Assembly (NCBI GenBank): GCA_023268255.1
Contig: JALNJX010000001.1
Location: 242,075-306,074 of the forward strand
DNA length: 64,000 bases
Direction of reading: 5' to 3'
Source of the DNA: Candidatus Wolframiiraptor sinensis
Lineage (GTDB): Archaea > Thermoproteota > Nitrososphaeria_A > Caldarchaeales > Wolframiiraptoraceae
Shown here: positions 17,072 through 26,264 of the stretch, in pieces
Numbering within the stretch: the stretch's first letter is position 1
Layout: each line of letters opens with the position of its first letter
Translations under genes and position numbers: made by a program
The notes under the pieces: model-generated
The model's input: the letters and a program-made list of their open reading frames with translations, nothing else
Told to the model about the DNA's origin: nothing
Databases searched by the model: none

Positions 17072-18513
17072 TTAGTAATGGATTTTTATGTGCTTCGGCT
17101 CCATGTATTGCATCAAACCACTTCTCCCAAGGTCATGACCTAATCCGCTTTCTTTTCGAGCAGGATATGGGGCCTCGACGGAGGTGACGTCAACGTTGTT
17201 GATTCCTATGCTTCCAAACTCGAGTCTGCGAGCGGCTTCTTTCGCGGTCCTAAGGCTGGTGGTGTAAACATAAGCGACGAGCCCGTACTCCGTCTGATTG
17301 GCCCATTCTACAGCTTGTTCGAATGATTCGAAGGCCATCACGCCGACAACCGGGCCGAAGGTCTCCTCTCTCATGACTTTCATGTCATGGGTTACATTGG
17401 CGAGTATTGTGGGCTCATACCAATAGCCTTTACGGAATAGCTCGCCCTCAGGTCTTTTACCGCCATAAAGCACCTTGGCCCCCTTGCTAATGGCATCATT
17501 AACGTGCTCCAATACCTTGTTTAGTACCTCTTTATTGGACATCGGGCCCAGATCGGTGTTGGGGTCAAATGGGTCGCCGATCCTGAGCTTCCTCGTTTCT
17601 TCAACGAATTTGTCCAAGAAATCATCGTACATGCTCTTTTCCACGTAGATTCTGTTCACGGAATTACATATCTGGCCCATGTTCCTGAATGATCTTCTGA
17701 CAGCTCCTCTGACGGCCAGGTCTAGGTCCGCGTCGGCGAACACGATCATCGGCGTCTGATTTCCCAGCTCAAGCGTGAGCCTCTTCAAGCCCTGAGCCGC
17801 AAGCTCATAATCCTTTTGCCTACTTCAGTTGACCCCGTGAAGGTTATCTTTCGAACGAGCGGATGAGTTACGAGAGCCTCGCCCACACTCCTCCCAGACC
17901 CGGTAACTACATTCACTATCCCCTTTGGCGCTCCTGCATCGGCCAAACATTCCACGAATTTTATCGGCGAAATGGGTGTATATGATGGGGGTTTTGCGAC
18001 GATTGTGCAACCTGCGGCCAGCGCGGCTCCGACCTTCCAAGATAAGAGTTGGACGGGATAATTCCAAGGAGTTATCGAGGCGACAACACCTACGGGCTCC
18101 CAGACTACTATGCTGTCATGTGTTTTGTCGGGTAACGGAATAACGTGCCCATAAATTCTGAAAATTTCTTCAGAGAAGTATCTGAGAGCATAAGCCGCGT
18201 TCATCACCTCGTTAACCGCCTGCTTGAATGGCTTGCCTTGCTCCAGCGTAAGATACCTTGCTATCTCCTCAGCACGTTTCTCGACCATGTCAGCGGCTCT
18301 GCGAAGAAGACTTCTACGATCATCCAATGAGATCTCAGACCAGCCCTTGAACGCTCTATAAGCAGCTTGAACCGCTCGATCAACATCCCTTGCCCCAGCG
18401 GATGGAGCCTCGGCGAAAACTTCCTCCGTTGCGGGATTTTCAACGCTAAAATACTCGCCACTACTCGCCTCAACCCATTCCCCATCAATGTACATGAGAT
18501 ATTTCTCCAACAC
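17072..18513 (-). CDS. NAD(P)-dependent aldehyde dehydrogenase, split by a single-base deletion
   Basis: Oxidises an aldehyde to the acid. The N-terminal part (18513-17785) holds ITPWNYPVQLLSWKVGAALAAGC and FTGSTEVGKRIM. The C-terminal part (from about 17805) holds the catalytic Glu (LTLELGNQTP), the catalytic Cys (NMGQICNSVN) and the EETFGPVVGV motif. The frames join perfectly if one G is restored after ATG 17808 (ATG-GAG-CTT gives RIMELAAQGLKRL in place of RIMSLRLRA-stop). The repaired length of about 481 aa is normal for the family. It resembles succinate-semialdehyde or lactaldehyde dehydrogenases; the substrate is not determined. Confidence 0.88.
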
Positions 18514-18662
18514 TATTCCCCATCTTATAACACTGATATAACACGTTAATAAAGATATAAGGGGGTCAACATGCTACTGCGCCCCCATTGCCTTTAAAAT
18601 GGGAAATGCTAAGCCGAGGCTGAACTAACTAGCGGGGATAGGCATGTTCTTCGACCATTTTA

Positions 18663-18693
18663 TGTAATACTTATTAGATAGCAGCGTATTACA
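18663..18693. promoter_or_regulatory. Inverted-repeat operator of vapBC
   Basis: TGTAATAC (18663-18670) and GTATTACA (18686-18693) form a perfect inverted repeat that ends 6 bases before the antitoxin start. This is where a VapBC complex would bind to repress its own operon. Confidence 0.55.
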
Positions 18694-18699
18694 AACCAT

Positions 18700-18975
18700 G
18701 TGAGCGTTGTAAGTTTTCGCGTCGATAAGCGGCTTAAAGCTAGAATGGATAGACTTCGGCACATAAACTGGAGCGAGCTATTGAGGAGGTACGTCGAGTC
18801 CGTCGTGGAGCAGGAGGAGCGGAAGTTAAGGTCCGCTAAAGACCCCTTAGCCATTAAGCGCGCAGTCGAGGAGATGGATAGGCTGGCAAAGATCTCCGAG
18901 GGATCCGGCTGGATAGCCGAGGAAGAGGTGATCAGATGGAGGAGGAGAAGATTCTCGTACTCGACGCAAGCGTAG
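18700..18975 (+). CDS. vapB: VapB-type antitoxin with ribbon-helix-helix N-terminus
   Basis: A 91-aa protein. Residues 2-30 (SVVSFRVDKRLKARMDRLR..INWSELLRRY) fit a ribbon-helix-helix DNA-binding fold, followed by a charged helix and a toxin-binding tail (GWIAEEEVIRWRRRR). GTG 18700 is the start; the ATG two bases earlier is out of frame and runs into a stop. It overlaps the toxin gene by 40 bases, the usual coupling of antitoxin and toxin translation. Confidence 0.82.
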   Translation: MSVVSFRVDKRLKARMDRLRHINWSELLRRYVESVVEQEERKLRSAKDPLAIKRAVEEMDRLAKISEGSGWIAEEEVIRWRRRRFSYSTQA

Positions 18976-19364
18976 CGGTGAAATGGTTTAATGTCGAGCC
19001 ACTACGCGAGAAAGCCCTAATCATAAGAGATAGATATGTTAATGGCGAGATAGAGCTCATAGCACCAGACCTCTTATACTATGAAGTGGCAAACGCTCTC
19101 AGATACAATCCCAGATTTGGCATAGAAGAGGTGAAGTCCGCGCTCAAAGCCCTAGAAGATCTGAGCATAATAACGTATGATTTCGAGGGAGAGCTGCGGG
19201 AAAAAGCAGTGGAGCTAGCATATAGATTCGGAATAACAATCTACGATGCAGCATACGTCGCCCTGGCGGTGATACGGGATGCATCCCTGTACACGGCCAA
19301 TAAAGAAGTCGCAGCGAAGGCTCAATTAACAAATGTAAAATATCTATCCGAAATAGCCCCATAA
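18936..19364 (+). CDS. vapC: VapC-type PIN-domain ribonuclease toxin
   Basis: A 142-aa PIN domain. The acidic residues are Asp in VLDASVAVKW, Glu in LLYYEVANALRY, and the Asp pair in ITIYDAAYVALAV, followed by LYTANKEVAAKA. All four positions are filled, so it should be an active ribonuclease. Paired with the antitoxin directly upstream. Confidence 0.87.
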   Translation: MEEEKILVLDASVAVKWFNVEPLREKALIIRDRYVNGEIELIAPDLLYYEVANALRYNPRFGIEEVKSALKALEDLSIITYDFEGELREKAVELAYRFGITIYDAAYVALAVIRDASLYTANKEVAAKAQLTNVKYLSEIAP

Positions 19365-20148
19365 GCTGAAAGAGGAAGACCATCCATAAGCATCACCAGC
19401 TACGAGTTGAGGGGCAAGTGGTCGTCAACGATTAATGGACTAGATATTAGTGATTGCCACGAATCATCATGCCAGAATACTGCCATATTTTCCTCGAGAC
19501 CTCTCCCGGCCACCAACATTTCTATTGTTACCCTTCCGGGCTAAAAGCAGTAAACGTTTATCGGGCACCTACTGTCCTCAACAACCCGATTAAAAGCTTA
19601 TTTCTCTTATCAAGGCTTTCTCGCCAACTTTTAGCCGGAATTCTTCCCCCAAAAAGCACCACAACTGCTAGGACTAAGATGAGTATTTTTCGCGCTAAAT
19701 TTCCGAGAAAAACTCAGGCGAATTTAATAGAATATGATGGAAGCTCATTCGGAAATGAGGTTTTTGAAACTTTAGACGGTTTAAGTCTCTTGGAAAGCCG
19801 TCTAAGGTCAGGCGGATAAGGTAATAGGGCAGGATGCTGAGATGATAAACCTGACGATACCAGGGTCCGAAAAAAGAGAGCTAGACGGCTACATCATCAT
19901 GCTACTCGGCGTCGAGCCTCAAAGAGAGTACCCCGACAAGGTAGAAATCCCCCAATCTAGCTACGAGATCACTCTGAAGGTCTCACAGAGACTACGCTAA
20001 AATGTTGCTGGAATGATCAGATCAAGAGGAGGTTAGGAGACTTATAGAGGGTTATAGAGCAATAATGCGGCATCGTGAGCACTTTTATCCTGAAAAACGG
20101 TTATATGTCCTTCGCAAAACTATGGTTAATGGAGGTGCTTAATGGTTT
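19365..20148 (+). other. Gap of 784 bases with small ORFs and one hairpin
   Basis: A 121-codon frame (19454-19819) has no recognisable protein character and I do not call it. TTAGACGG (19772-19779) and CCGTCTAA (19798-19805) form an inverted repeat. A 52-codon ORF (19842-20000, MINLTIPGSEKRELDGYII) has gene-like codon use and may be the end of a decayed gene. GGAGGTG at 20133-20139 is the ribosome site for the next gene. Confidence 0.4.
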
Positions 20149-20550
20149 TTGAGCGGCTTCAGGAAGGAGGCCAAGGACTGGTTTGATGGCGCCATGGTGG
20201 ATCTTGAAGAAGCACGCTCAGCTTTATTAAATAACAGAGTTAATTGGGCATTATTTGCAGCCCATCAAGCCGTTGAGAAAGCTCTAAAATCGGCCTTCAT
20301 GATCCTTAAAAGGGAGAGGCCTCCCAGAACGCATGATTTGGTTAGATTGCTTGGCGAATTAGGCTTAGAGCTTCCTGAAAACTTGAGAACTGGAATTTCA
20401 GAGCTCTCCCCATATTACGTTTTAGCTAGGTATCCGAATGCTGGATTGGAGAGACCTTGGGAAAGCATTGATAGAACCCTAGCTGAAAAGCTCATAAACG
20501 TGGCCGAGGAAGTGGTGAGAAGCATTGGCAGAGTTACGGGACTTGGATAA
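20149..20550 (+). CDS. HEPN-domain protein of a HEPN/MNT pair
   Basis: A 133-aa helical protein with the HEPN signature: EAKDWFDGAMVDLEEARSAL, then LFAAHQAVEKALKSAFM and THDLVRLLGELGLE, and a late ARYPNAG segment. HEPN proteins with a nucleotidyltransferase partner act as ribonuclease toxins or, in some cases, as substrates for AMP transfer. Start TTG 20149 follows GGAGGTG by 9 bases; the nearby ATG 20142 is in another frame. It overlaps the MNT gene by 26 bases. Confidence 0.85.
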   Translation: MSGFRKEAKDWFDGAMVDLEEARSALLNNRVNWALFAAHQAVEKALKSAFMILKRERPPRTHDLVRLLGELGLELPENLRTGISELSPYYVLARYPNAGLERPWESIDRTLAEKLINVAEEVVRSIGRVTGLG

Positions 20551-20872
20551 ACTGGAGATTCCAGAGGAAATCAAGAAAATTCTCAAAGACTTCATTGTAA
20601 AGGCCAAGGAGAATCTAGGCGACGTGGAAATATATCTCTTCGGAAGCTATGCTAAAGGTAATTGGCTATATGACAGCGACTTAGACCTAATACTCGTCTC
20701 ACCAGCATTCAAGAATATCGACATGAGCAGGAGATATAGGATCGTGAGAGAGCTCCTACCCGCGAAAATATCCGTGGAACTACTTATTTATACACCAGAA
20801 GAATTTGAAAGACTAAAGAAGAAAAGCATAATCCTGCAGGATGCAATGGAGTATTGGGTCAAGCTATTATAA
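20525..20872 (+). CDS. MNT-type minimal nucleotidyltransferase, antitoxin of a HEPN/MNT pair
   Basis: A 115-aa protein with the polymerase-beta-like core LFGSYAKGNWLYDSDLDLIL (G-S then D-x-D metal site), plus a third acidic residue in SVELLIY. In the MntA/HepT systems studied, such enzymes inactivate the HEPN toxin by AMP transfer. Start TTG 20525 overlaps the HEPN gene. First of three such pairs in the window. Confidence 0.87.
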   Translation: MAELRDLDKLEIPEEIKKILKDFIVKAKENLGDVEIYLFGSYAKGNWLYDSDLDLILVSPAFKNIDMSRRYRIVRELLPAKISVELLIYTPEEFERLKKKSIILQDAMEYWVKLL

Positions 20873-20990
20873 AAAATGGCTTTTGAAGTAAGAGATCTCT
20901 TGAAGAGAAGGAGCCCATGGGCCCTTACCTGATTTAGAAGCTTGTTACGTTTTTCTCAGCTCCCTTCAAGCTATATTCTGGGAAGTATCA

Positions 20991-21140
20991 TCAAACTATA
21001 TAATTCTTAATTCTTTTTAAATGGTGTGGAGGTTTAATTATCGTATCTCCTAACCAATGGTTTACAATGATTGGCGCTAATTTCTCAGTTTTAGCATCGA
21101 TTAAACCATGTAGATGTTCTAAGATAACTATTTTTCTATC
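20991..21140 (-). other. Open fragment without a start codon
   Basis: Downstream of the ecf operon on the same strand, a frame of about 50 codons (KIVILEHLHGLIDAKTEKLA ... HHLKRIKNYIV) runs to a TGA at 20991. No ATG, GTG or TTG begins it. It may be the end of a lost gene. I do not recognise it. Confidence 0.2.
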
Positions 21141-21159
21141 AGTTTATGAGTAGAAGCTA

Positions 21160-21990
21160 TTACTTTCTTCGGAGAACATCAATGAATTTTTCAACGAAGT
21201 CCATGGTCTTTATGATATTCTTTGAAAATCCATAATCCCTTAGCTTATCTGCAAGAAGGGTTACGTGAAGAGGCGTTAATCCAGCCTCTGTTAAAAGTTC
21301 CTCGTTAACAAGTACCTTCTCGGGTGGGCCGTCTGCGATTTTTATTCCGTCTTTTAATATTATCACCCTATTGGCAAATTCGGCTGCCAGGTATAGATCA
21401 TGAGTTATCATCATGATTGATCCACCATTTTCCCTATACTTCAAAAGGATGCGCATCAATTGGAGACTTCTCTTGAAATCTATTCCCGTTGTTGGTTCAT
21501 CAAGTATGAGGAACTCGGGCTTCATAGCTATAACTGATGCTATTGCAACTCTGTGTTTCTCACCAACGCTAAGAAGATGTGGAAAAGCATTAAGCGGTTT
21601 ATCTAAGTCTACGATTTTAAGAGCTTCCTCAACCCGCCTTTTAACCTCTTCTTCCGGTAATCCTAAGTTCCTAGGACCAAATGCGATTTCATCGTAAAGA
21701 GTTGAAGCAAATATTTGATGTTCTGGATTCTGAAAGACATATCCAACAATGCTGGCGCGCTCTGAGACTGTTAGATCTTTAATATCTTTCCCCTTTATTA
21801 AGACCATTCCTTCATCAGGCTTGAGTAATCCGCTCATAAGCTTCGCGAGTGTTGTCTTTCCAGATCCATTTTGCCCTAGTAGCGCGATGAATTCACCTTG
21901 CTCTACGGTCATGGTGATACCATTTATCGCCTTTATTCCTCCAGGATATGTGTAACTTACATTAATTACTTCTACAAGTGGATTTGCCAT
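21160..21990 (-). CDS. ecfA2: ECF transporter ATPase EcfA2
   Basis: One of the two ATPases that power an energy-coupling-factor vitamin or metal importer. Walker A is LGQNGSGKTTLAKL, the Q-loop VFQNPEHQIFAST and Walker B EFLILDEPTTGID. The ABC signature is unusual, LSVGEKHRVAIA in place of LSGGQ. ATG 21990 (MANPLVEVINVSYTYPGG) is preferred over 22023; it overlaps the ecfA1 gene by 29 bases. Last gene of the operon. Confidence 0.88.
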   Translation of the reverse strand: MANPLVEVINVSYTYPGGIKAINGITMTVEQGEFIALLGQNGSGKTTLAKLMSGLLKPDEGMVLIKGKDIKDLTVSERASIVGYVFQNPEHQIFASTLYDEIAFGPRNLGLPEEEVKRRVEEALKIVDLDKPLNAFPHLLSVGEKHRVAIASVIAMKPEFLILDEPTTGIDFKRSLQLMRILLKYRENGGSIMMITHDLYLAAEFANRVIILKDGIKIADGPPEKVLVNEELLTEAGLTPLHVTLLADKLRDYGFSKNIIKTMDFVEKFIDVLRRK

Positions 21991-22837
21991 CTTCGAGAAC
22001 CCTCCTAAAAATTTCATACGCATCTTTGAGCGAAATGGGTATACTCGGTAGGATTATCCCTCTTTCTAGAAGTTTATAAGCTATTTCAGAAACTTGCGGA
22101 GGTCTAAATCCATATCTCTCAACATCAATCTTCTTTGAAAATATTTCTGCAGGCCTCCCCTGCATCTTTATCATCCCATTATCCATGACTATCATTCTGT
22201 CAATATGATTCACAGCCCATTCAACTTTGTGTTCTACGGCCAGAATTGAGACTTTGAAATCCTTCTTAAGTTTAAGGATAAGATCCGTTATTCTTCGGGT
22301 ACCTTGAGGATCAAGCTGGGAAGTCGGCTCGTCCAGTATTATTATCTTGGGCCTTAGAGCTAGGACAGAGGCTATAGCGAGGGCCTGCTTTTGGCCTCCG
22401 GATAAGCTAGCTGGCGACCTATCTTCCAGACCTTTTAATCCAACTATATCCAATACCTCTCTTATTCTTCTTCTTATCTCTTCAGGTGGAAAGCCTAAAT
22501 TTTCCAATGGGAAGGCAACTTCATCATAAACTGATGATGTGACGAGCTGCATTTCTGGGTTCTGAAAAACTATTCCAATATACTGTGAAAGCTCTGCTGG
22601 AGAAGTTTTAAAGGAATCAAGACCGAAGACACTGACACTTCCTTTAACTTCAGCTTTAATTACTCTTGGAACAATTCCCACTATGGTATAGCATAAGGTT
22701 GTTTTACCACATCCGCTCGGTCCCGTCAATAGTACGAACTCGCCCTCTTTTATTTCGAGCGAAACATCTCTGAGTGCGTAATCCTCCTCACCTCTATATC
22801 TCACCCATAAGTTCTTAATTTCTATCGCAGCGGTCAT
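21962..22837 (-). CDS. ecfA1: ECF transporter ATPase EcfA1
   Basis: The second ATPase. Walker A is [15 protein letters not shown], the Q-loop VFQNPEMQLVTS, the signature LSGGQKQALAIAS (canonical) and Walker B KIIILDEPTSQLD. ATG 22837 is preferred over the GTG 9 bases upstream because GAGGTGA lies at ideal distance. Signature asymmetry between the two ATPases suggests the pair works as a heterodimer. Confidence 0.9.
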   Translation of the reverse strand: MTAAIEIKNLWVRYRGEEDYALRDVSLEIKEGEFVLLTGPSGCGKTTLCYTIVGIVPRVIKAEVKGSVSVFGLDSFKTSPAELSQYIGIVFQNPEMQLVTSSVYDEVAFPLENLGFPPEEIRRRIREVLDIVGLKGLEDRSPASLSGGQKQALAIASVLALRPKIIILDEPTSQLDPQGTRRITDLILKLKKDFKVSILAVEHKVEWAVNHIDRMIVMDNGMIKMQGRPAEIFSKKIDVERYGFRPPQVSEIAYKLLERGIILPSIPISLKDAYEIFRRVLEDGKSTCRSN

Positions 22838-22842
22838 AATTA

Positions 22843-23646
22843 TCACCTCACAAATGGCATAATACAGAAGATCAGGCCTAACACGTAAATCAGCCCGCCG
22901 AATATTAGAAATAAAGTATCCCTAAACTCCCATCTCAGATTTTTCGAGAATGTTCTTTGAAGCGAGAGCCCAAATCCCTTGCTATCCAGCGCGACGCCGA
23001 GTTCAATGGCACTCTTCATCATTCGTATCATTAATGGCGTGAATATGGTGACATATTTCCTTAACCTGCTCGGGAGATTTCCTTTCCTCAAATTAAGAGC
23101 TCTGGACTCTTGTGCATCAATTATCAGCTTCACTTCATTGATTATAGTTGGTAAGAACCTTAATGCTAGAATCGGAATATACGCTATCTTGTATGGAACC
23201 CCACATCTGACTAAGGCTTGGAAGAGGTCTCCTGGTTTTGACGTAGTAAGCATCGTGATGACCGCAATGATGGGACTTAAAACTAGGAAAGCCTTACTTA
23301 ACGCCAAATTTAATACTAGATCTGTATAACTCCAGCCCAAAATCGGGATTGTAAGAATGGGTACCCCTCCTCGAGGAGCTGATGCGGGCCAAAAAATTAA
23401 GCTGAAGAAGAGGATGACAACAGTTAATATTCCCACGAGCTTAAGCCAGAATGCTGGCGGTCTAGATATAATTAAAGCGATGATTACTGAGGCATAGATT
23501 ACCGCGCCGTAAATGGGACTTAAAAGATAATTTCCATTATATATGGAAAAAGCGAGCACCACAACAGCCCATATAATCTTAGCTCGTGGGTCAAGTTTAT
23601 GCATAATGCTTTTGCCAGGTGAATATAAACCATATTCGAAAGACAA
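22843..23646 (-). CDS. ecfT: ECF transporter transmembrane coupling protein EcfT
   Basis: A 267-aa protein with several membrane helices and two cytoplasmic coupling motifs, AQESRAL and ALDSKGFG, which correspond to the x-R-x motifs that dock on the ATPases. The sequence LDPRAKIIWAVVVLAFSI near the N-terminus is family-typical. The start is TTG 23646, behind GGTGATGG. Operon order on the minus strand is small membrane protein, S component, EcfT, EcfA1, EcfA2. Confidence 0.88.
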   Translation of the reverse strand: MSFEYGLYSPGKSIMHKLDPRAKIIWAVVVLAFSIYNGNYLLSPIYGAVIYASVIIALIISRPPAFWLKLVGILTVVILFFSLIFWPASAPRGGVPILTIPILGWSYTDLVLNLALSKAFLVLSPIIAVITMLTTSKPGDLFQALVRCGVPYKIAYIPILALRFLPTIINEVKLIIDAQESRALNLRKGNLPSRLRKYVTIFTPLMIRMMKSAIELGVALDSKGFGLSLQRTFSKNLRWEFRDTLFLIFGGLIYVLGLIFCIMPFVR

Positions 23647-23689
23647 TTTCCATCACCAAAAAGAATGAAGGTTTAAAGAACGCTCGGCA

Positions 23690-24538
23690 TCATTCAGCGA
23701 AAGTCACGCGATCGGACCAGTGGAGCCCCCATTTCTTCACAACAGGATACAACACATAGCCTAGAGCTGGTCCAACTATTGCGGTTACTATCGCGTTGTT
23801 AATGAATACGAATGGTGCAAACCAGCCCCAGATGAATAGTGGCGGTAGGCCTACGAGTGGTTGAGCAACGTCAAGCCACCAGGAGATATATAGAGCGCAC
23901 CATAGTGAGCTCACCAAAACACCCCATAGGTAGAAATCGAAGATCGATTTGCTGGACCTCAACGAATGGTCTCTCATGAACTTGTAGGGAATGTAACCTA
24001 GTAGGAAGTTCCCGATGAAACCTCCTATGCTTCCAAATCCTAAGTAGCCTCCTAAAGCATCGGCAATCAAGTTCCCGAAAGCCAGGCCAATGCATCCAGG
24101 TATCCCGAAAAGTATCCCGAAGACCGGTGCCAACATATTGGCCGGCCGAATCCATGTAAACCCTGGAATAACTATTAATCCTGCAGTAACTACCAGTCCC
24201 CCACCATATATCGCGGCAGCCAGCGCTGCTATGGCTATATCAATTGAATCCCATTTTATCGTTTGTTTTACGAGCTTTTTTCCTTTGATTGTTCTTCCAG
24301 AGAGCTCCATGATGAATAATACAGTACCAATTATCCATAATATTCCCGCAACAATTCTCCAGAAATCAAAGCCTAGGCTAAGAAAGGCTGCTCCCCAGCT
24401 CCAGACTTGCGGCCCTCTCTCCCAGATGATGCCACTTGCAGCAGCGAAAGTTACGCCTCCCCAAATGGCTATCGCTATAACTATTATCGCTAGGATTATT
24501 GCGAGGGGTGTGTAGTACCTACCATCCATTATACTCAT
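23690..24538 (-). CDS. Probable ECF transporter substrate-binding (S) component
   Basis: A 282-aa integral membrane protein with about six to eight helices (e.g. PLAIILAIIVIAIAIWGGVTF and IDIAIAALAAAIYGGGLVV) and a Gly-rich core (GILFGIPGCIGLAFGNLIAD, GGYLGFGSIGGFIGNFLLGY). The family is inferred from its position directly upstream of ecfT. The substrate cannot be read from the sequence, and no riboswitch is obvious upstream. It is longer than most S components because of an added N-terminal membrane pair. Confidence 0.72.
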   Translation of the reverse strand: MSIMDGRYYTPLAIILAIIVIAIAIWGGVTFAAASGIIWERGPQVWSWGAAFLSLGFDFWRIVAGILWIIGTVLFIMELSGRTIKGKKLVKQTIKWDSIDIAIAALAAAIYGGGLVVTAGLIVIPGFTWIRPANMLAPVFGILFGIPGCIGLAFGNLIADALGGYLGFGSIGGFIGNFLLGYIPYKFMRDHSLRSSKSIFDFYLWGVLVSSLWCALYISWWLDVAQPLVGLPPLFIWGWFAPFVFINNAIVTAIVGPALGYVLYPVVKKWGLHWSDRVTFAE

Positions 24539-24828
24539 CCGGACTTCACCCCCTTCTTAGGGATCTTAATCCAAACGCCAATGCCCAGGGCTACTAGTAT
24601 CAAGCCTATAATATTCGGTATATAGCTGGCCTCCGCTGCAACCTTTCCATAAATCCCTGCTTGGAGAAGGGCTAAGTATATGCCAAAGCTTATCAGCCAC
24701 CCTAGGCCGACGAAAAGTGCCAGCAAACCGCCTCTCTTCTTCATTAAAGCCATCGCAAGTCCCATCAATGTGATGATTACTCCCAAGATCACGATAATAT
24801 CCCATCCTAAGAAAAGTTCCATTTTCAT
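24535..24828 (-). CDS. Small membrane protein at the head of the ecf operon
   Basis: A 97-aa protein with three predicted helices (IIVILGVIITLMGLAMALM, GLLALFVGLGWLISFGIYLA, IIGLILVALGIGVWI). It overlaps the S-component gene by 4 bases, so translation is coupled. Its place as first gene suggests a role in the transporter, perhaps as an accessory part of the S component. No named family recognised. Confidence 0.6.
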   Translation of the reverse strand: MKMELFLGWDIIVILGVIITLMGLAMALMKKRGGLLALFVGLGWLISFGIYLALLQAGIYGKVAAEASYIPNIIGLILVALGIGVWIKIPKKGVKSG

Positions 24829-25221
24829 GATACTGAAAAACTTGATTTCCTCTTAATTAAGTTTTATTGAAATTTTGGTAGCAAAATAACATGATTCAGC
24901 AAACCGGTAACTCGGAATACAAAGTTCCGGAAAAGCCCTGAAAAGCATGAATAAATTCGGAGAAAACCTGAGTTTGGCCATCGAGAATCAAACTTAGTTA
25001 ATTGATGGCTGGTGTAATTTAACTTGTGCCACCATCTTTTTCACGTATCTTCGGGATTAATATTGAGATGCCTGAGCTTAAGCTCGTTGGCGATCAAGAG
25101 GTCTTTTTTGAATCAAAGTCTTATCATAATGTGAAGACATTGAAAATCAATGTTTAGTGTTTGTTAAATGTTTGGTAACTGCTGACCTAATGCTTTACGC
25201 TTTTAAGAATTTTGAGTCTAG
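24829..25221. other. Gap of 393 bases upstream of the ecf operon
   Basis: It contains the promoter side of the ecf operon, with CTTAATTAAG (a palindrome, about 24851-24860) and A/T-rich DNA. A 29-codon ORF (25068-25157, MPELKLVGDQEVFFESKSYH) looks like a gene fragment. I see no convincing riboswitch. Confidence 0.3.
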
Positions 25222-25647
25222 TTATTCGAGGCGCTTTGGTGCTACTTCAAAAGCATTCTGAACTTCGAATCTTCTGAAAAAGATTTTCATCATTCTTTCA
25301 GACGCGTATAGAATCTCACCTTCTTCTAGAATCTTTAGAATGAATCTATTCTCTTTCTTGAGCATCTCAGAGAATTCTTCTATAGTGTACCCCACGGGCT
25401 CCAATGGCAGCTTTAATTCATCATTGAGCTCCAGTAGAAGTTTGATTCTATCGAGGAAATTTTCCCTGAAATCCGCGACGACCAGTAGGTCTACGTCAGA
25501 TCCTTCATTGAAATCTCTTCTAGCAAATGAGCCGAAGAGCATTATTAAGTCCGGTCTAAGTTTTTGAATTATTATTTCCTTATATCGCTCTATCTTTGAA
25601 AAAATTTCCTGACTTCTCTCAATATCGACTCTGCGTAGTTTATACAC
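25222..25647 (-). CDS. MNT-type minimal nucleotidyltransferase of a HEPN/MNT pair
   Basis: A 141-aa protein. The nucleotidyltransferase core is MLFGSFARRDFNEGSDVDLLVVADF (Gly-Ser and Asp-x-Asp), and the third carboxylate is likely in LPLEPVGYTIEEF. Start GTG 25647 overlaps the upstream HEPN gene by 58 bases. Order HEPN then MNT, as in the pair at 20.1 kb, but the proteins are divergent. Confidence 0.85.
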   Translation of the reverse strand: MYKLRRVDIERSQEIFSKIERYKEIIIQKLRPDLIMLFGSFARRDFNEGSDVDLLVVADFRENFLDRIKLLLELNDELKLPLEPVGYTIEEFSEMLKKENRFILKILEEGEILYASERMMKIFFRRFEVQNAFEVAPKRLE

Positions 25648-26000
25648 GTGGAAGCCACCTCCTTAGTATAATACTTGTATGGAGCCCCTGATGGATAAAA
25701 ATTCGGATATCGTGAGGCGATATAATGTCTATCCAGCTCTCTACCATAATCGATGAGTTCCTTGAAAACTTCACTAAACTTTGAAGCCTCCTCAAGCAAC
25801 TCCATAACGGAATGTGTGATGATCGCTCTATAACCCTTCAAGTATAGAAGACCCTTAAGAGCTTTCTCAGCAGATTGTTGCGCGAAGAATGAGGAGGCAT
25901 AATAATTTCCACTTTCCAAGCAATCTCTAGCCGTCTTCAGATCGGCCTCAGCTTGGTCAAGCCATCTTAAGCCTTCCTCAAAATTCCCCATAGAGATCAT
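25590..26000 (-). CDS. HEPN-domain protein of a HEPN/MNT pair
   Basis: A 136-aa helical protein. The HEPN signature is WLDQAEADLKTARDCL, then SSFFAQQSAEKALKGLLYLKG, ITHSVMELLEEA, and ASRYPNFYPSGAPYKYYTKE, the R-Y-P segment common in archaeal HEPN toxins. It probably forms a toxin/antitoxin or phage-defence pair with the downstream nucleotidyltransferase. Confidence 0.85.
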   Translation of the reverse strand: MISMGNFEEGLRWLDQAEADLKTARDCLESGNYYASSFFAQQSAEKALKGLLYLKGYRAIITHSVMELLEEASKFSEVFKELIDYGRELDRHYIASRYPNFYPSGAPYKYYTKEVASTCINYAESILREVRKFFQR

Positions 26001-26123
26001 CCTCCGATTCTAAAAACATAAACAGGTGGTGAATTATATTGCTTTTCTTCTTCCCGCATGCGCCGAGTCCAACATTCAATAGCGGCATTGTTGATCGTTC
26101 GGGAAAATAAAAAGTTAGTTAAA

Positions 26124-26264
26124 TTATGGAATCTCCTGTTTTACTGATCTTCCGCATTTGCCGCAGAATTTGTCGTCTGGTTTGAGCGGGTTTCCGCAGT
26201 ATCCGCAGAATAGATTTGGCTGCGCGGTTGCGAGTTGAGGTGTAGATATGATTGCGGCTGATTC
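26124..26264 (-). other. Zinc-ribbon tail in frame after the DUF4013 stop codon
   Basis: Directly after the TAA at 26265-26267 the same frame continues for 46 codons (ESAAIISTPQLATAQPNL) into a zinc ribbon FCGYCGNPLKPDDKFCGKCG with two C-x2-C pairs, ending IP at TAA 26124. DUF4013 proteins with a C-terminal zinc ribbon are a known layout. This therefore looks like the true end of the upstream gene, cut off by a nonsense change, or reached by read-through. Confidence 0.6.

Noticed and set aside
19454..19819. 121-codon ORF after vapBC
   Set aside because: Composition is not protein-like, there is no family resemblance, and no promoter or ribosome site fits.
24829..25221. Thiamine or cobalamin riboswitch upstream of the ecf operon
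   Set aside because: None of the conserved core sequences could be found by eye in this AT-rich gap.
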